A stretch of 39,106 bases of DNA, from assembly GCA_016188575.1 (NCBI GenBank), contig JACPHN010000077.1, forward strand, positions 1 through 39,106. The letters are read 5' to 3'. Each line of letters begins with the position of its first letter. Within the stretch, counting starts at the first letter, position 1. The position numbers and the translations under genes were made by a program. The DNA is from Candidatus Schekmanbacteria bacterium (lineage in GTDB: Bacteria > CSSED10-310 > JACPHN01). The notes beneath the pieces were generated by a model, which saw only the letters and a program-made list of their open reading frames with translations, had not been told where the DNA came from and searched no databases. Shown here piece after piece: positions 9,131 through 17,281 of this stretch.

Positions 9131-9490
9131 ATGAAAAACCTGTCTGTTTGCTTGCTGGCTCTCATCCCGTTCGTTGTTGCCATTTCGTGCGACGAGGTGG
9201 AAGAAGTCGTCGATGATAATCACGATATCATCGTCCGCAACAATAGCGATGGCCGGCTATGGATCGCCATAGACGGCAGCCAACGCGGATCGGTGGACAA
9301 CAACGGGCTCGCGGAAACTCTGTGGGACGGGATCGGCGACGGTACGCACACGTTGCGAGCATATCGCAATGAGAGCTATACCGATCAGTATTGTTTTGTG
9401 GAGACGACCGACCTGGATGGTAGAGAGGATTTTTACTGGTATATTCTCGAAGACGACAAGTTCGAAGGAACAAAGAAGGGCGATTGCTAG
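9131..9490 (+). CDS. small lipoprotein
   Basis: 119 aa from the ATG at 9131. An in-frame TTG at 9107 would only add eight polar residues before the signal peptide. The N-terminus is a classic export signal: MKNLS, then a hydrophobic core, then VVAISC, with Cys22 as the likely lipidated residue. The -3 position is Ala rather than Leu, so the lipobox is slightly off consensus. The mature part is acidic (CDEVEEVVDDNHD) and then reads like a compact beta sandwich (IIVRNNSDGRLWIAIDGSQRGSVDNNGLAETLW). Two more cysteines (in QYCFVE and at the very end, KKGDC) could form a disulphide. No family recognised. It is the first gene of a plus-strand operon, and the next start codon is 3 bp after its stop. 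Confidence 0.75.
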   Translation: MKNLSVCLLALIPFVVAISCDEVEEVVDDNHDIIVRNNSDGRLWIAIDGSQRGSVDNNGLAETLWDGIGDGTHTLRAYRNESYTDQYCFVETTDLDGREDFYWYILEDDKFEGTKKGDC

Positions 9491-9493
9491 ATC

Positions 9494-10210
9494 ATGGCGC
9501 GATTTATTCCAGAGGATGTATCGATCACGGATGTCGCAACGCTTGCGGATGAGGTAATCGCCTGTCTGGATCATCATGGTCAGGTACTCGATTGCTTTGT
9601 AGCGCCCAAGATCGGCCCGAACTGGCAACTCCGCTTGAAGGCGCTGCGCGGGTCCTTGGAGCAGGCCATCGCCGATGTCGTCACGGAGGCCGTCGCCCTG
9701 GACGGTGGCGAGGCGCCCGCAGCGACCACCGAGCTGACGCGGTGGAAGCGCCACGTCCTGAGCGTCGCGCAGATCGCCTTCGAGGAGCATCCGCACCGTG
9801 AGAAACTGCTCCGCGACCTGGGCCGGGGCGTGGTTCTGGACGTGAGCACCCCGCGGCTGGCCGCAGACTACCTGGTGGCCGTGTTGCCGCACGTGCGCCT
9901 TCATCGCGAGGCGCTGCTCGCGGCCGGTGCCGAGGCGCGGGATCTCGACCGCGCCGCCGTCTGGCTGGCGGAGCTCGGTGCGGCGGAGGGAGCCGGCGAG
10001 CACGAGCCGGAACGTCGAGCCGTCATCGCCGCTGCCGATCGCGCGCGGCATGATCTGATTCAGGCGCTGAACTGGGTCATCGCCGCCGCCAATGCCGCCG
10101 CGTATCATCATGCCGCGGCCGAAACGGCGATTTCCTCGGCATTGACGCGGGGTCATCAGGCGTTGCACGCGCGCAAGCGCGCCGCTGATCCGGCGCTTGC
10201 CGCCGGTTGA
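9494..10210 (+). CDS. uncharacterised helical protein
   Basis: 238 aa, starting 3 bp after the lipoprotein gene. No recognised family or catalytic motif. It has no signal peptide and no membrane segment, so it is likely cytoplasmic. Composition is Ala/Leu/Arg/Glu-rich throughout with almost no Gly/Pro, which suggests a helical bundle. Histidines cluster in three places (CLDHHGQ, FEEHPHREK, AAYHHAAAE), and the last falls in a long Ala-rich helix near the C-terminus (NWVIAAANAAAYHHAAAETAI). The following DHH phosphoesterase gene starts 40 bp later, so the two are probably co-transcribed. Whether the histidines bind metal cannot be judged from sequence alone. It is a real gene by position, coding bias and tight spacing, but its function is unknown. 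Confidence 0.7.
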   Translation: MARFIPEDVSITDVATLADEVIACLDHHGQVLDCFVAPKIGPNWQLRLKALRGSLEQAIADVVTEAVALDGGEAPAATTELTRWKRHVLSVAQIAFEEHPHREKLLRDLGRGVVLDVSTPRLAADYLVAVLPHVRLHREALLAAGAEARDLDRAAVWLAELGAAEGAGEHEPERRAVIAAADRARHDLIQALNWVIAAANAAAYHHAAAETAISSALTRGHQALHARKRAADPALAAG

Positions 10211-10250
10211 ACCGCGCGCGCCCTACTTCCAGGCGAAGGATAGCACCGTC

Positions 10251-11597
10251 ATGAGCTGGGAATACTGGTCGGCGTTGGGTGTCCTCGCGATCGCTCAGCT
10301 TGTCGTGTGGCGGGGCGTCGTGGCACGCGCGAAAGCCACTGGCGCGTGGCAATCCATGTTCGCGTTTGCGTCGTCGGGTTCGGATGGCGTCACCCGCATG
10401 GCGTTCTCGGGTCTCGATCCCGTCCAGCTTTTCGTCGATCAGTCCATGGTCGAGCTGCACGGCGGCGGCGTGACCGCTGATCTGGAACAGACCGTGATCA
10501 CGGCCCCCAACCTGGCGAGCGACTCTTCCCGTCTCGAACAGGTCGCGGGGCTCACGGACGTGATTCTCAGCCGCTGGGACTTTGACGGTTTCGTCTCGAC
10601 CGCGCTGCTTCGGCGCAAGCTGACCGGTGCCACGGTCCGCTACCTCTCGCCGTCGCGCCTCGCCGTCGAGCTCACCCGTCTGGCGAACGATCCGCTCTCG
10701 AGCCCTCCCGACCGCATCGTGATTGCTGACCTGGGCGTCAGCGGCATGGCGCGCTCCCAGGAGCTGGACCAGCTCGAAACCGCGCTGGAGGCGCTGCTGA
10801 AGAATGGCACCGCGATCTACTGGTATGATCACCACCTCTGGGCAGACGAGGCCTTCTATGTCGCTCGTGATCGCTGTCAGGACCTGGTCGTCGACGAGGA
10901 GCACGCGAGTGCGGCGGCGATCATCGCGGCGCGGCACTTCCCGGGAGACGAGGCTGCGGACTTTGTCGTGCGCATGGTGGAGCACCGTCTGACTGCTGGC
11001 CCCGAGCAGGCCCTGGGCGATCGCTGGATGACGGTGCTGGAGCAGTTGCTGAGGCAGTCCGCACCCGAGCTGCGAGAGGAGGTGCTGGAACGGCTCGCAA
11101 CCAACGCCCCGCTATCGCTGACCGAGCGAGCGATTTTGCGCCGCTCCGAGCGTCGTACGCGTCGTGTGGAGGCGCTGGCGCGGCTGACCTATCGCCGCGA
11201 GCTCACCAGTCGCGGTCGCAGTTTCCTCGTATTGGACTTCCGGCCACGGCGCATCGAGCTGGACGCGGCCGGCCATCGTCTCCACACGATCATGCTCGGC
11301 GCGGCGCCCCACGACCTGGGACCGCGCGCCGCGCGGCGCGCCGGCGTCGATTTCTTTCTGGTCGCCGCCGCGGATGCTTACTACGGGCTCTATCGGACGT
11401 CAGGCGGCGGGGTTTCCTTTTCACGCCTCTTCGATCTCTACCGACTCGGGGCGCACTGGGTGCGGTTCGAAGGTCACGACTATGGCTGCGGGATTCATCT
11501 CAGCGGTGGCGCTCGCCGGCCTTTGCGGCGCCTGTGGGACTGGCGTCTGCCGGCGGAGGCAGAGGAGCTCATCGCGATCCTGAAGGAGCGATTCTGA
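10251..11597 (+). CDS. membrane-tethered DHH-family phosphoesterase
   Basis: 448 aa from the ATG at 10251; the longer frame begins inside the previous gene. DHH phosphoesterases (RecJ, NrnA, GdpP-type) are Mn2+-dependent and cleave nucleotides, oligonucleotides or inorganic phosphates. The motifs are visible in order. The first is SRWDFDGF with Asp110 and Asp112, in place of the usual D-x-D-G. Asp160 follows in VIADLG, then the signature WYDHH at 191-195. The glycine-rich DHHA1-like end is GHDYGCGIHLSGG near residue 420. A hydrophobic N-terminal helix (YWSALGVLAIAQLVVW, residues 5-20) would hold it at the membrane, with no GGDEF or PAS domain between, so it is not a plain GdpP. Its stop overlaps the cytidine deaminase start (TGATG), which suggests a nucleotide-turnover role. 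The exact substrate is unknown. Confidence 0.8.
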   Translation: MSWEYWSALGVLAIAQLVVWRGVVARAKATGAWQSMFAFASSGSDGVTRMAFSGLDPVQLFVDQSMVELHGGGVTADLEQTVITAPNLASDSSRLEQVAGLTDVILSRWDFDGFVSTALLRRKLTGATVRYLSPSRLAVELTRLANDPLSSPPDRIVIADLGVSGMARSQELDQLETALEALLKNGTAIYWYDHHLWADEAFYVARDRCQDLVVDEEHASAAAIIAARHFPGDEAADFVVRMVEHRLTAGPEQALGDRWMTVLEQLLRQSAPELREEVLERLATNAPLSLTERAILRRSERRTRRVEALARLTYRRELTSRGRSFLVLDFRPRRIELDAAGHRLHTIMLGAAPHDLGPRAARRAGVDFFLVAAADAYYGLYRTSGGGVSFSRLFDLYRLGAHWVRFEGHDYGCGIHLSGGARRPLRRLWDWRLPAEAEELIAILKERF

Positions 11598-12016
11598 TGG
11601 GGTATCTCCTCACCGAGGAAAAGCGCAAAGAGCTGGTGGCTGCTGCAGTTGCGGCCAAGGCGGGAGCGTACTGCAAGTATTCGCAGTTCAGAGTAGGCGC
11701 GGCGCTGCTGACGACCGACGGCGAGATCATTACGGGCGCCAACGTCGAGAATGCCTCCTACGGACTGACGATCTGCGCCGAGCGCACGGCGGTGTTTACC
11801 GCGGTGACCGCGCTTCCCGCGAAGCCGCGGCCGTTCGCGGCGATGGCGATCGCCGCCGACGTCGATCCGCCGGTGTCCCCGTGCGGCGCGTGCCGGCAAG
11901 TCCTGGCCGAGCTCGGCACGGCGGAGCTCGAAGTGATCATGGTCGGAGCGGACGGGACGACGGTGTGCAGGACACTCGGCGAGCTCCTGCCGCTCTCGTT
12001 CTCCCTGAGTCGCTGA
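11597..12016 (+). CDS. cdd: cytidine deaminase
   Basis: 139 aa. It hydrolytically deaminates cytidine and deoxycytidine to uridine and deoxyuridine in pyrimidine salvage, in the cytosol. The length is that of the small homotetrameric class. The zinc site is complete: Cys60-Ala-Glu62 in NVENASYGLTICAERTA, and Cys96 and Cys99 in PCGACRQVL. Glu62 is the proton shuttle. The substrate-binding FRVGAAL and NVENASY segments are also present. The start is the ATG at 11597, which overlaps the stop of the DHH phosphoesterase gene by one base. The longer frame from 11534 lies inside that gene. The pairing with a phosphoesterase that may release nucleotides fits salvage. It converges on the HMG-CoA reductase gene with 18 bp between them and no obvious terminator. 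Confidence 0.95.
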   Translation: MGYLLTEEKRKELVAAAVAAKAGAYCKYSQFRVGAALLTTDGEIITGANVENASYGLTICAERTAVFTAVTALPAKPRPFAAMAIAADVDPPVSPCGACRQVLAELGTAELEVIMVGADGTTVCRTLGELLPLSFSLSR

Positions 12017-12034
12017 CGTCGTCTCGCGGCGCGG

Positions 12035-13297
12035 CTATTTCGTTTGCACGCCGCGAGCCAGGGCGAGGTGCGCGTTCGCGAGGTCGCTCGAGGCGAGGGC
12101 GGAGAGCAGCGACAGCTCACCGGCGAGCACAGCGGCGCCCAGAATCTCGGCGAGAGCCAGCGCGCTTTCACCGGGAGCCCGCCCGCTGCTCGCAGGGTCG
12201 ACGCCGAGCAGGCGAAGCGCCGCTTTCTGAGTGGCCAGACCGGTGCCACCGCCGATCGCTGCGAGCGGCACGTCCGGCATCTGAACCGCCACGTACGCGC
12301 CATCCGGTTCCCGCCGCTCGACGATGGTGATGCCGAGGGCACCCTCGGACACGTGCGCGGCATCTTGCCCCGTTGCGAGAAAAAATGCCGCCACGACATT
12401 GGCGAAATGAGCGTTGAAGCCGAGCGCTCCGGCGGCGATGGATCCGAGAAGAATCTTGCGAGCATGAACCTCGAGCAGGGCCGCTGTGGTCGTCTTGAGG
12501 ACCTCGCGCACGATTTCCCCGCTCAGCGTGACCTCGGCGCTTATGCGCCTGCCGCGCCCGCGCAGAATGTTCAGCATGGCGGGTTTCTTGTCCACGCAGA
12601 AGTTCCCCGAAAGGGCCAGGCACGGCGCACCCGTCTCGGGAGAAATCACGTCCCGCACCATGCGGTCGCAGGCGATCGTCGCCATGTTCATGCCCATGGC
12701 GTCGCCGGTGTCGAAGATGAAGCGCAGGTAGACCGTCGTGCCCATGATGTGCGGTTCGACGTCGATGAGCCGCAGGAAGGGGTCACTTTTCCGCGCGACG
12801 TCGGCGAGGCGATCGAAGTTCTTCCGCACCCACGCGACGAGGGCATGGGATTCCGCGATCCCCGCGGTCCTGAAGGCGGGGGCGCGCGTTATCCCCGCGT
12901 TCTCGGCCAGCGCCGTCACGCCGCCGGCGCGACGCAGAGCCGCGCAGCCGCGATTGACGCTGGCCACGAGAGCGCCCTCGGTCGTCGCCAGCGGGATGTA
13001 GAAGTCGCCGGCCGCGAAGCGCCCTTTGACGGGCAGCGGGCCGGCGACGCCGATGGGTATGTGGGCCGCGCCGACGAAGTTTTCGCAGTGTCGGGTCGAC
13101 GCCGTTGCTGCCGAGAAAGAGTACGTTCCCAGACTGGTCAGGTCGGCGCCGGTGATTTCCTCCAGGGCGAGCCGTCGAATCCGCGCCGCCTCGTCCGCCG
13201 CGAGGTCGCCGGGCAGCTCATGCAACCGGCGCTCGCCCGCTACCAGAGCCCGGACGAGCGGCTCGAAAGTGTCCTTTTCGGGTGTTTCTTTGGTCAT
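12035..13297 (-). CDS. hmgA: HMG-CoA reductase, class I-like (NADPH)
   Basis: 420 aa from the ATG at 13297, which has a GGAG five bases upstream. It reduces HMG-CoA to mevalonate and CoA, the committed step of the mevalonate route to isoprenoids. The class I landmarks are all visible: [18 protein letters not shown], the catalytic Glu in [15 protein letters not shown], the dinucleotide-binding [10 protein letters not shown] with the catalytic Asp, the Lys in [34 protein letters not shown], and a C-terminal His in [10 protein letters not shown]. It lacks the membrane domain of eukaryotic enzymes, as is usual for bacterial and archaeal ones. It is downstream of fadN and a thiolase gene on the same strand. 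No HMG-CoA synthase gene is in the window, so the rest of the pathway must lie elsewhere if it exists. Confidence 0.95.
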   Translation of the reverse strand: MTKETPEKDTFEPLVRALVAGERRLHELPGDLAADEAARIRRLALEEITGADLTSLGTYSFSAATASTRHCENFVGAAHIPIGVAGPLPVKGRFAAGDFYIPLATTEGALVASVNRGCAALRRAGGVTALAENAGITRAPAFRTAGIAESHALVAWVRKNFDRLADVARKSDPFLRLIDVEPHIMGTTVYLRFIFDTGDAMGMNMATIACDRMVRDVISPETGAPCLALSGNFCVDKKPAMLNILRGRGRRISAEVTLSGEIVREVLKTTTAALLEVHARKILLGSIAAGALGFNAHFANVVAAFFLATGQDAAHVSEGALGITIVERREPDGAYVAVQMPDVPLAAIGGGTGLATQKAALRLLGVDPASSGRAPGESALALAEILGAAVLAGELSLLSALASSDLANAHLALARGVQTK

Positions 13298-13322
13298 AAG
13301 GGCTCCACGCGCCGCATCGTCC

Positions 13323-13362
13323 GCCCCCACCCTGACCCTCCCCCCACAAGCGGGAGGAGGGG
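13323..13362. repeat. REP-like intergenic hairpin, copy 1
   Basis: A pyrimidine-rich arm (CCCCCACCCTGACCCTCC) and a purine-rich arm (GCGGGAGGAGGGG) flank a CACAA loop. It sits between the HMG-CoA reductase start and the thiolase stop. It matches the general form of a widespread intergenic repeat (CCCTCACCC...CTCCC-GCAAG-GGGAG) and recurs at 17120 and 26103. Confidence 0.6.
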
Positions 13363-13369
13363 CGAGCGG

Positions 13370-14542
13370 TCATGCCGCGCGCAACAACGCGGCGGCTCCC
13401 ATGCCGCCGCCAATGCACATCGTAACGACGCCGTACGTCCCGCCGCGCCGCTTGAGCTCCCGCAGAATCGTCGCCGTGAGCCGCGTTCCCGTGACCCCGA
13501 GCGGGTGCCCCAGGGCAATCGCTCCGCCGTTCGGGTTGACGCGTTCCGGGTCGAGCCCGAGCTCGCGAATGCAATACACGGCTTGTGCCGCAAACGCCTC
13601 GTTGAGCTCGAAAACGTCGACGTCGCCAACCGCGAGGTGATTCTTCGCGAGGAGCTTGCGGACCGCCGGGACGGGCCCGGTCCCCATGATCTCCGGGGGG
13701 ACGCCGGCAACCTGAAAGTCGACGAAATACCCGAGGGGCGCCACGCCGAGTGCCGCGGCGCGTTCCTCGCTCATCACGACGGCGGCGCCCGCCCCATCGG
13801 TAAGAGGCGATGCGTTTCCCGCCGTGACCGTGCCGCCGATGGGGCGGAATGCCGGCCGCAGGGCCTGCAGAGCTTCCAGGGTGGTATCGGGCCGCAGAAT
13901 GGTGTCGCGCGCCAGGGCTATCTCCCTGGCGCGCCCGGCCGCGTCGAAGACGCGCACCGTCACCGGGAAGATCTCGTCGCTGAATTTCCCGGCGCCACTT
14001 GCGGCCGCCGCGCGCCGCTGGCTCTCGTGCGCGAAGCGGTCCTGTTCGTCACGCGAGACGCCGAACGTCGCCGCCACGATCTCGGCGGTCGCGCCCATGG
14101 AGGTGTAGACCTCCGGAGCGGTGCTCATGATGCCAGGATTGGCGCTCGGCTTGTTGCCACCCATCGGCACCATGGTCATCGACTCCGTGCCGCCCGCAAC
14201 CGCGATTTCTGTCGTGCCCGCCACAATGGCCTGCGCCGCCAGCGCGATCGACTGCACGCCGGATGAGCAGAACCGATTGACCGTCATGGCCGGAACCGAG
14301 CTCGGCAGGCCCGCCAGCAGGGCCGCGATGCGCGCGACGTTCATGCCCTGCTCGCCCTCCGGCATGGCGCAACCGACAATCACGTCGTCGATATCCCTGG
14401 CTTCGAGCCCCGGGACGCGGGCGATGGCCTCCTTGATCGCCCACGCCGCCATGGTGTCCGGGCGGGTATCCTTGAGCTCCCCTTTGTGCGACCGCGTGAA
14501 CGGAGTGCGGACGGCGCTCGCTATGACTACTCTTCGAGACAT
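13370..14542 (-). CDS. fadA: acetyl-CoA acyltransferase (thiolase)
   Basis: 390 aa from the ATG at 14542, with an AGGAG seven bases upstream. It performs the last step of beta-oxidation, the thiolytic cleavage of 3-ketoacyl-CoA to acetyl-CoA and a shortened acyl-CoA. The reverse reaction would condense two acetyl-CoA. All three catalytic segments are intact: Cys92 in NRFCSSGVQ, His346 in [14 protein letters not shown], and Cys376 in [12 protein letters not shown]. The SAVRTPF N-terminus and the [10 protein letters not shown] block are thiolase hallmarks. It is 26 bp downstream of fadN and on the same strand, the usual fadN-fadA pairing. It could supply acetoacetyl-CoA to the HMG-CoA reductase branch encoded next, but that link is inferred from gene order only. 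Confidence 0.95.
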   Translation of the reverse strand: MSRRVVIASAVRTPFTRSHKGELKDTRPDTMAAWAIKEAIARVPGLEARDIDDVIVGCAMPEGEQGMNVARIAALLAGLPSSVPAMTVNRFCSSGVQSIALAAQAIVAGTTEIAVAGGTESMTMVPMGGNKPSANPGIMSTAPEVYTSMGATAEIVAATFGVSRDEQDRFAHESQRRAAAASGAGKFSDEIFPVTVRVFDAAGRAREIALARDTILRPDTTLEALQALRPAFRPIGGTVTAGNASPLTDGAGAAVVMSEERAAALGVAPLGYFVDFQVAGVPPEIMGTGPVPAVRKLLAKNHLAVGDVDVFELNEAFAAQAVYCIRELGLDPERVNPNGGAIALGHPLGVTGTRLTATILRELKRRGGTYGVVTMCIGGGMGAAALLRAA

Positions 14543-14568
14543 GGTGGATCTCCTCTCTGCCGAGCCGG

Positions 14569-16962
14569 CTAGTTGCGCAGGGGTTTGCCCGTCTGCAGCA
14601 TGTGGGCGATGCGAGCGTGCGTCTTCTCTTCGCCGCACAGGCTCAGGAAGCATTCCTTTTCGATCTCGAGCAGCTTTTCCTCGGACACGGGCAGGGACGA
14701 AGAGGTGTCACCTCCCGTGAGCACGGTCGCCAGCTTGGCGCCGATGAGCCGATCGTGCCCGGAAATCTGCCGGTTCAGCTCCATATCGTACAGCATCATG
14801 TCGATGGTCGCCTTACCACTTGGGCCCGGCAGGAAAAATGCGGTCGGCCGCGGCGGGCGGAATCCGGACTCGGCCATGCCGATGACGCGCGCCTTGGCGT
14901 CGCCGAGGACGAAGTCGGGGTTGAGGCTGATGCCGTCGCTGGCGCTCAGAAAGCCCATCGCTCGCGCTTCCTCTGCCGAGGTCGAGACCTTGCCCATGCC
15001 CACGGCCATGAACACTTTCTGGATGAATGGCATGGCGTCGAAGGCGCGATCGGCGGCGAAGGGTCCATAGACGTTGCGCAGCAGTTGCAGGTTGCCCGCG
15101 CCCCCGGGAATGAGCCCGACGCCGGCCTCTACGAGGCCCATATAGAGCTCGGCGCCGGCCTGCACGGCGTTTCCGCCCATGGTGACCTCGGCGCCGCCGC
15201 CGAGCGTCAGGCCGTGCGGCGCCGTCACCACCGGGACGAGACTGTAGCGCAGGCGCTGATTCGCGGCCTGGAACCCGTCGATCATCCTGGCGATGACGTC
15301 GTACTGGCCCTGCTTGGCGGCGCCCAGCAGAAAAAAGATGTTGGCGCCAGCCGAGAACGCTTCGGCCTCGTTGCCGATGACCAGCCCGCGGCAGTCGCGT
15401 TCGGCGGTGTCGACGGCCTGATGCAGCATCGAGATGATGTCGGTGTCGATGGCGTTCATCTTGGTGTGAAACTCGAGCAGGGCAACGCCGTCGCCCATGT
15501 CCCACAGCGAGGCGCTCATATTTCCGGCCAGGCGGCTTGTGCCCTGCTTGAGACCGTGGAGCGAGAGCGCGCGGCGGCTCACAGGAACCGCTGCCGGCAC
15601 GGCCGTGTCGCGGCTCCAGAACGTCGTCGCCTGGCCATCCTCGGCGTAAAACGAGGTGCGCCCGGCCGCCACCATGTCGCGCACCCAGGGCGCGGGCGCG
15701 ATGCCAAGCGCGGCCATGCGGTCAAGACCGCGTTGCACGCCGATCGCATCCCAGGTCTGGAACGGCCCGAGCTCCCAGCCGAATCCCCAGCACAGCGCGC
15801 GGTCGACGTTCACGACGTCGTCCGCGATCTCCGGAATCCGCCGGGACGCGTATGCCAGAGTGTGCAGCGTGACCTTCTCGGCGATTTTCGCCGCCGCATC
15901 GGTGCCCCCAAGCACGGCGGCGATGCGCGCGCCGGTCGTGGTCGCCTTGCGGGCGGCGCCGAGGGATTCGAACCGCGCGCTCTTTTGCTCGCCGTATTCC
16001 ATCGTTTCCAGATTCAAGCTCAGGATCACGCGCTCACCGCGGCTGTCCTCGCTCTTCTTGTAGAAGCCCTTGCCGGCCTTGTCGCCGAGCAACCCGCGCT
16101 CCAGCATCGTCGCCACGAAGCCGGGGAGCCTGAAGACCTCGCGCTCCTCATCGTCTACCAGCGTGTCGTGGCAGTTGCGAGCGACGTGCGCGAACGTGTC
16201 CAGCCCGACGACGTCCGCGGTGCGAAAGACCGCGGATTTCGGTCGCCCCAGAGCGGGGCCGAAAACGGCGTCGACCTCCTCGACGCCGAATCCCGCCGCC
16301 GCCATTTCCTGCATCACCTTCATCATGCCGTAGGTGCCGATGCGGTTGGCTATGAAGTTGGTCGTATCCTTGCCGAACACGATGCCCTTGCCGAGGGTCT
16401 CTTCACCGAATCGCCGCATCGCGGCCAGCACCGCGGGCGCGGTCTCGACACCAGCAACCAGCTCCAGAAGGCGCATGTAGCGCACGGGATTGAAGAAATG
16501 CGTGACCAGAAAATGCTTCTTGAAGCTGTCGCCGCGCCCCTCGGTCATCCCCTGGACCGACAGACCGGACGTGTTTGAGCTGATGATGGCGTCCGGCTTC
16601 GCGTGCTGCTCGACTGCGGCGAACAGTTTCTGCTTGATCGCCAGGTCCTCGGTGACCGCCTCGACGATCCAGTCGCAGCCGGCGATCTTCGCCATGTCGT
16701 CCTCGAAGTTGCCGGTCTCGATCATGCCGATGAGCGCGTCGGCGAAGAGCGGCGCCGGTTTTTGTCTGGCGAGCCGGGCGAGCGCACCGGCGGCAAATTT
16801 GTTGCGAAAAGCGGGGGCTGCCGGATCCTCGCCCGTGCCAACCCTGGGCGGAACCATGTCGAGCAGGACAACGGGAATACCGGCATTTGCCACGTGCGCA
16901 GCGATACCGCTACCCATGACCCCAGCACCGAGAACAGCTACTTTCCGAATTGCGAGATTCAT
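14569..16962 (-). CDS. fadN: 3-hydroxyacyl-CoA dehydrogenase / enoyl-CoA hydratase (FadN-type)
   Basis: 797 aa from the ATG at 16962, with a GAGGAT just upstream; the longer frame adds 55 residues of non-conserved sequence. It is a bifunctional beta-oxidation enzyme that hydrates enoyl-CoA and oxidises 3-hydroxyacyl-CoA with NAD+. The domain order is that of Bacillus FadN, the reverse of E. coli FadB. The NAD-binding dehydrogenase domain comes first ([17 protein letters not shown] at residues 12-28; [28 protein letters not shown]). The C-terminal dehydrogenase domain follows ([25 protein letters not shown]), and the enoyl-CoA hydratase domain is last (about 510-720, with [17 protein letters not shown] and [14 protein letters not shown]). 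The tail [15 protein letters not shown] is a family signature. First gene of the fadN-thiolase-HMGR set. Confidence 0.96.
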   Translation of the reverse strand: MNLAIRKVAVLGAGVMGSGIAAHVANAGIPVVLLDMVPPRVGTGEDPAAPAFRNKFAAGALARLARQKPAPLFADALIGMIETGNFEDDMAKIAGCDWIVEAVTEDLAIKQKLFAAVEQHAKPDAIISSNTSGLSVQGMTEGRGDSFKKHFLVTHFFNPVRYMRLLELVAGVETAPAVLAAMRRFGEETLGKGIVFGKDTTNFIANRIGTYGMMKVMQEMAAAGFGVEEVDAVFGPALGRPKSAVFRTADVVGLDTFAHVARNCHDTLVDDEEREVFRLPGFVATMLERGLLGDKAGKGFYKKSEDSRGERVILSLNLETMEYGEQKSARFESLGAARKATTTGARIAAVLGGTDAAAKIAEKVTLHTLAYASRRIPEIADDVVNVDRALCWGFGWELGPFQTWDAIGVQRGLDRMAALGIAPAPWVRDMVAAGRTSFYAEDGQATTFWSRDTAVPAAVPVSRRALSLHGLKQGTSRLAGNMSASLWDMGDGVALLEFHTKMNAIDTDIISMLHQAVDTAERDCRGLVIGNEAEAFSAGANIFFLLGAAKQGQYDVIARMIDGFQAANQRLRYSLVPVVTAPHGLTLGGGAEVTMGGNAVQAGAELYMGLVEAGVGLIPGGAGNLQLLRNVYGPFAADRAFDAMPFIQKVFMAVGMGKVSTSAEEARAMGFLSASDGISLNPDFVLGDAKARVIGMAESGFRPPRPTAFFLPGPSGKATIDMMLYDMELNRQISGHDRLIGAKLATVLTGGDTSSSLPVSEEKLLEIEKECFLSLCGEEKTHARIAHMLQTGKPLRN

Positions 16963-17119
16963 GGCAATCCTCTTCGGTCCGTCGGGAGGTGGTGACTGGA
17001 AGGCCCGCAGCGCGGCGAGGCGCTGCCGGGCGTAAGCAGAGCCGATTGTAACGCCGTGACGCAAGGGGTCAAGGGCCGGGGGGCGAGCTTGATCCACCGC
17101 TGGTTCGACGGCAAGAAGA

Positions 17120-17166
17120 CCCCTCACCTCACCTCCTCCCGCAACCGGGGGGAGGGACGGAAGGGG
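17120..17166. repeat. REP-like intergenic hairpin, copy 2
   Basis: A pyrimidine arm (CCCCTCACCTCACCTCCTCC) and a purine arm (CCGGGGGGAGGGACGG) lie around GCAA. CACCTCACCTCC is shared exactly with copy 3 at 26103. It could form a stable hairpin between two divergent genes. Confidence 0.6.
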
Positions 17167-17211
17167 GCGCCGTGGCGTCGACGCCAGGTCGGCGGTAGAT
17201 TGGGGAGCGAG

Positions 17212-17240
17212 TTGCCGCGCCCGTTCGAGGCCTCTACACT
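17212..17240 (+). promoter_or_regulatory. putative sigma70-type promoter of pap
   Basis: TTGCCG (17212-17217), a 17-bp spacer, and TACACT (17235-17240). Transcription would start near 17247 and give a leader of about 35 bp. The CTCTACACT core matches that at 9038-9046. This is the best promoter match in the window. Confidence 0.55.
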
Positions 17241-17281
17241 AGGTGACCGGCTGATCGGCACAAGAGGAAGGTGGGGATGCC

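Larger units (their letters stand above)
16963..17281. other. divergent intergenic region between fadN and pap
   Basis: It holds the start-side leader of fadN on the minus strand, one REP-like hairpin (17120-17166) and a good promoter for the plus-strand gene (17212-17240). Reading frames that cross it show no coding character. Confidence 0.6.

Noticed and set aside
12044-14266. 740-codon plus-strand frame opposite HMG-CoA reductase and thiolase genes
   Set aside because: Antisense shadow of two clearly recognised enzymes; no motif of its own.
14602-16578. 658-codon plus-strand frame opposite fadN
   Set aside because: Antisense of fadN, His/Arg/Gly-rich, with no recognisable domain.
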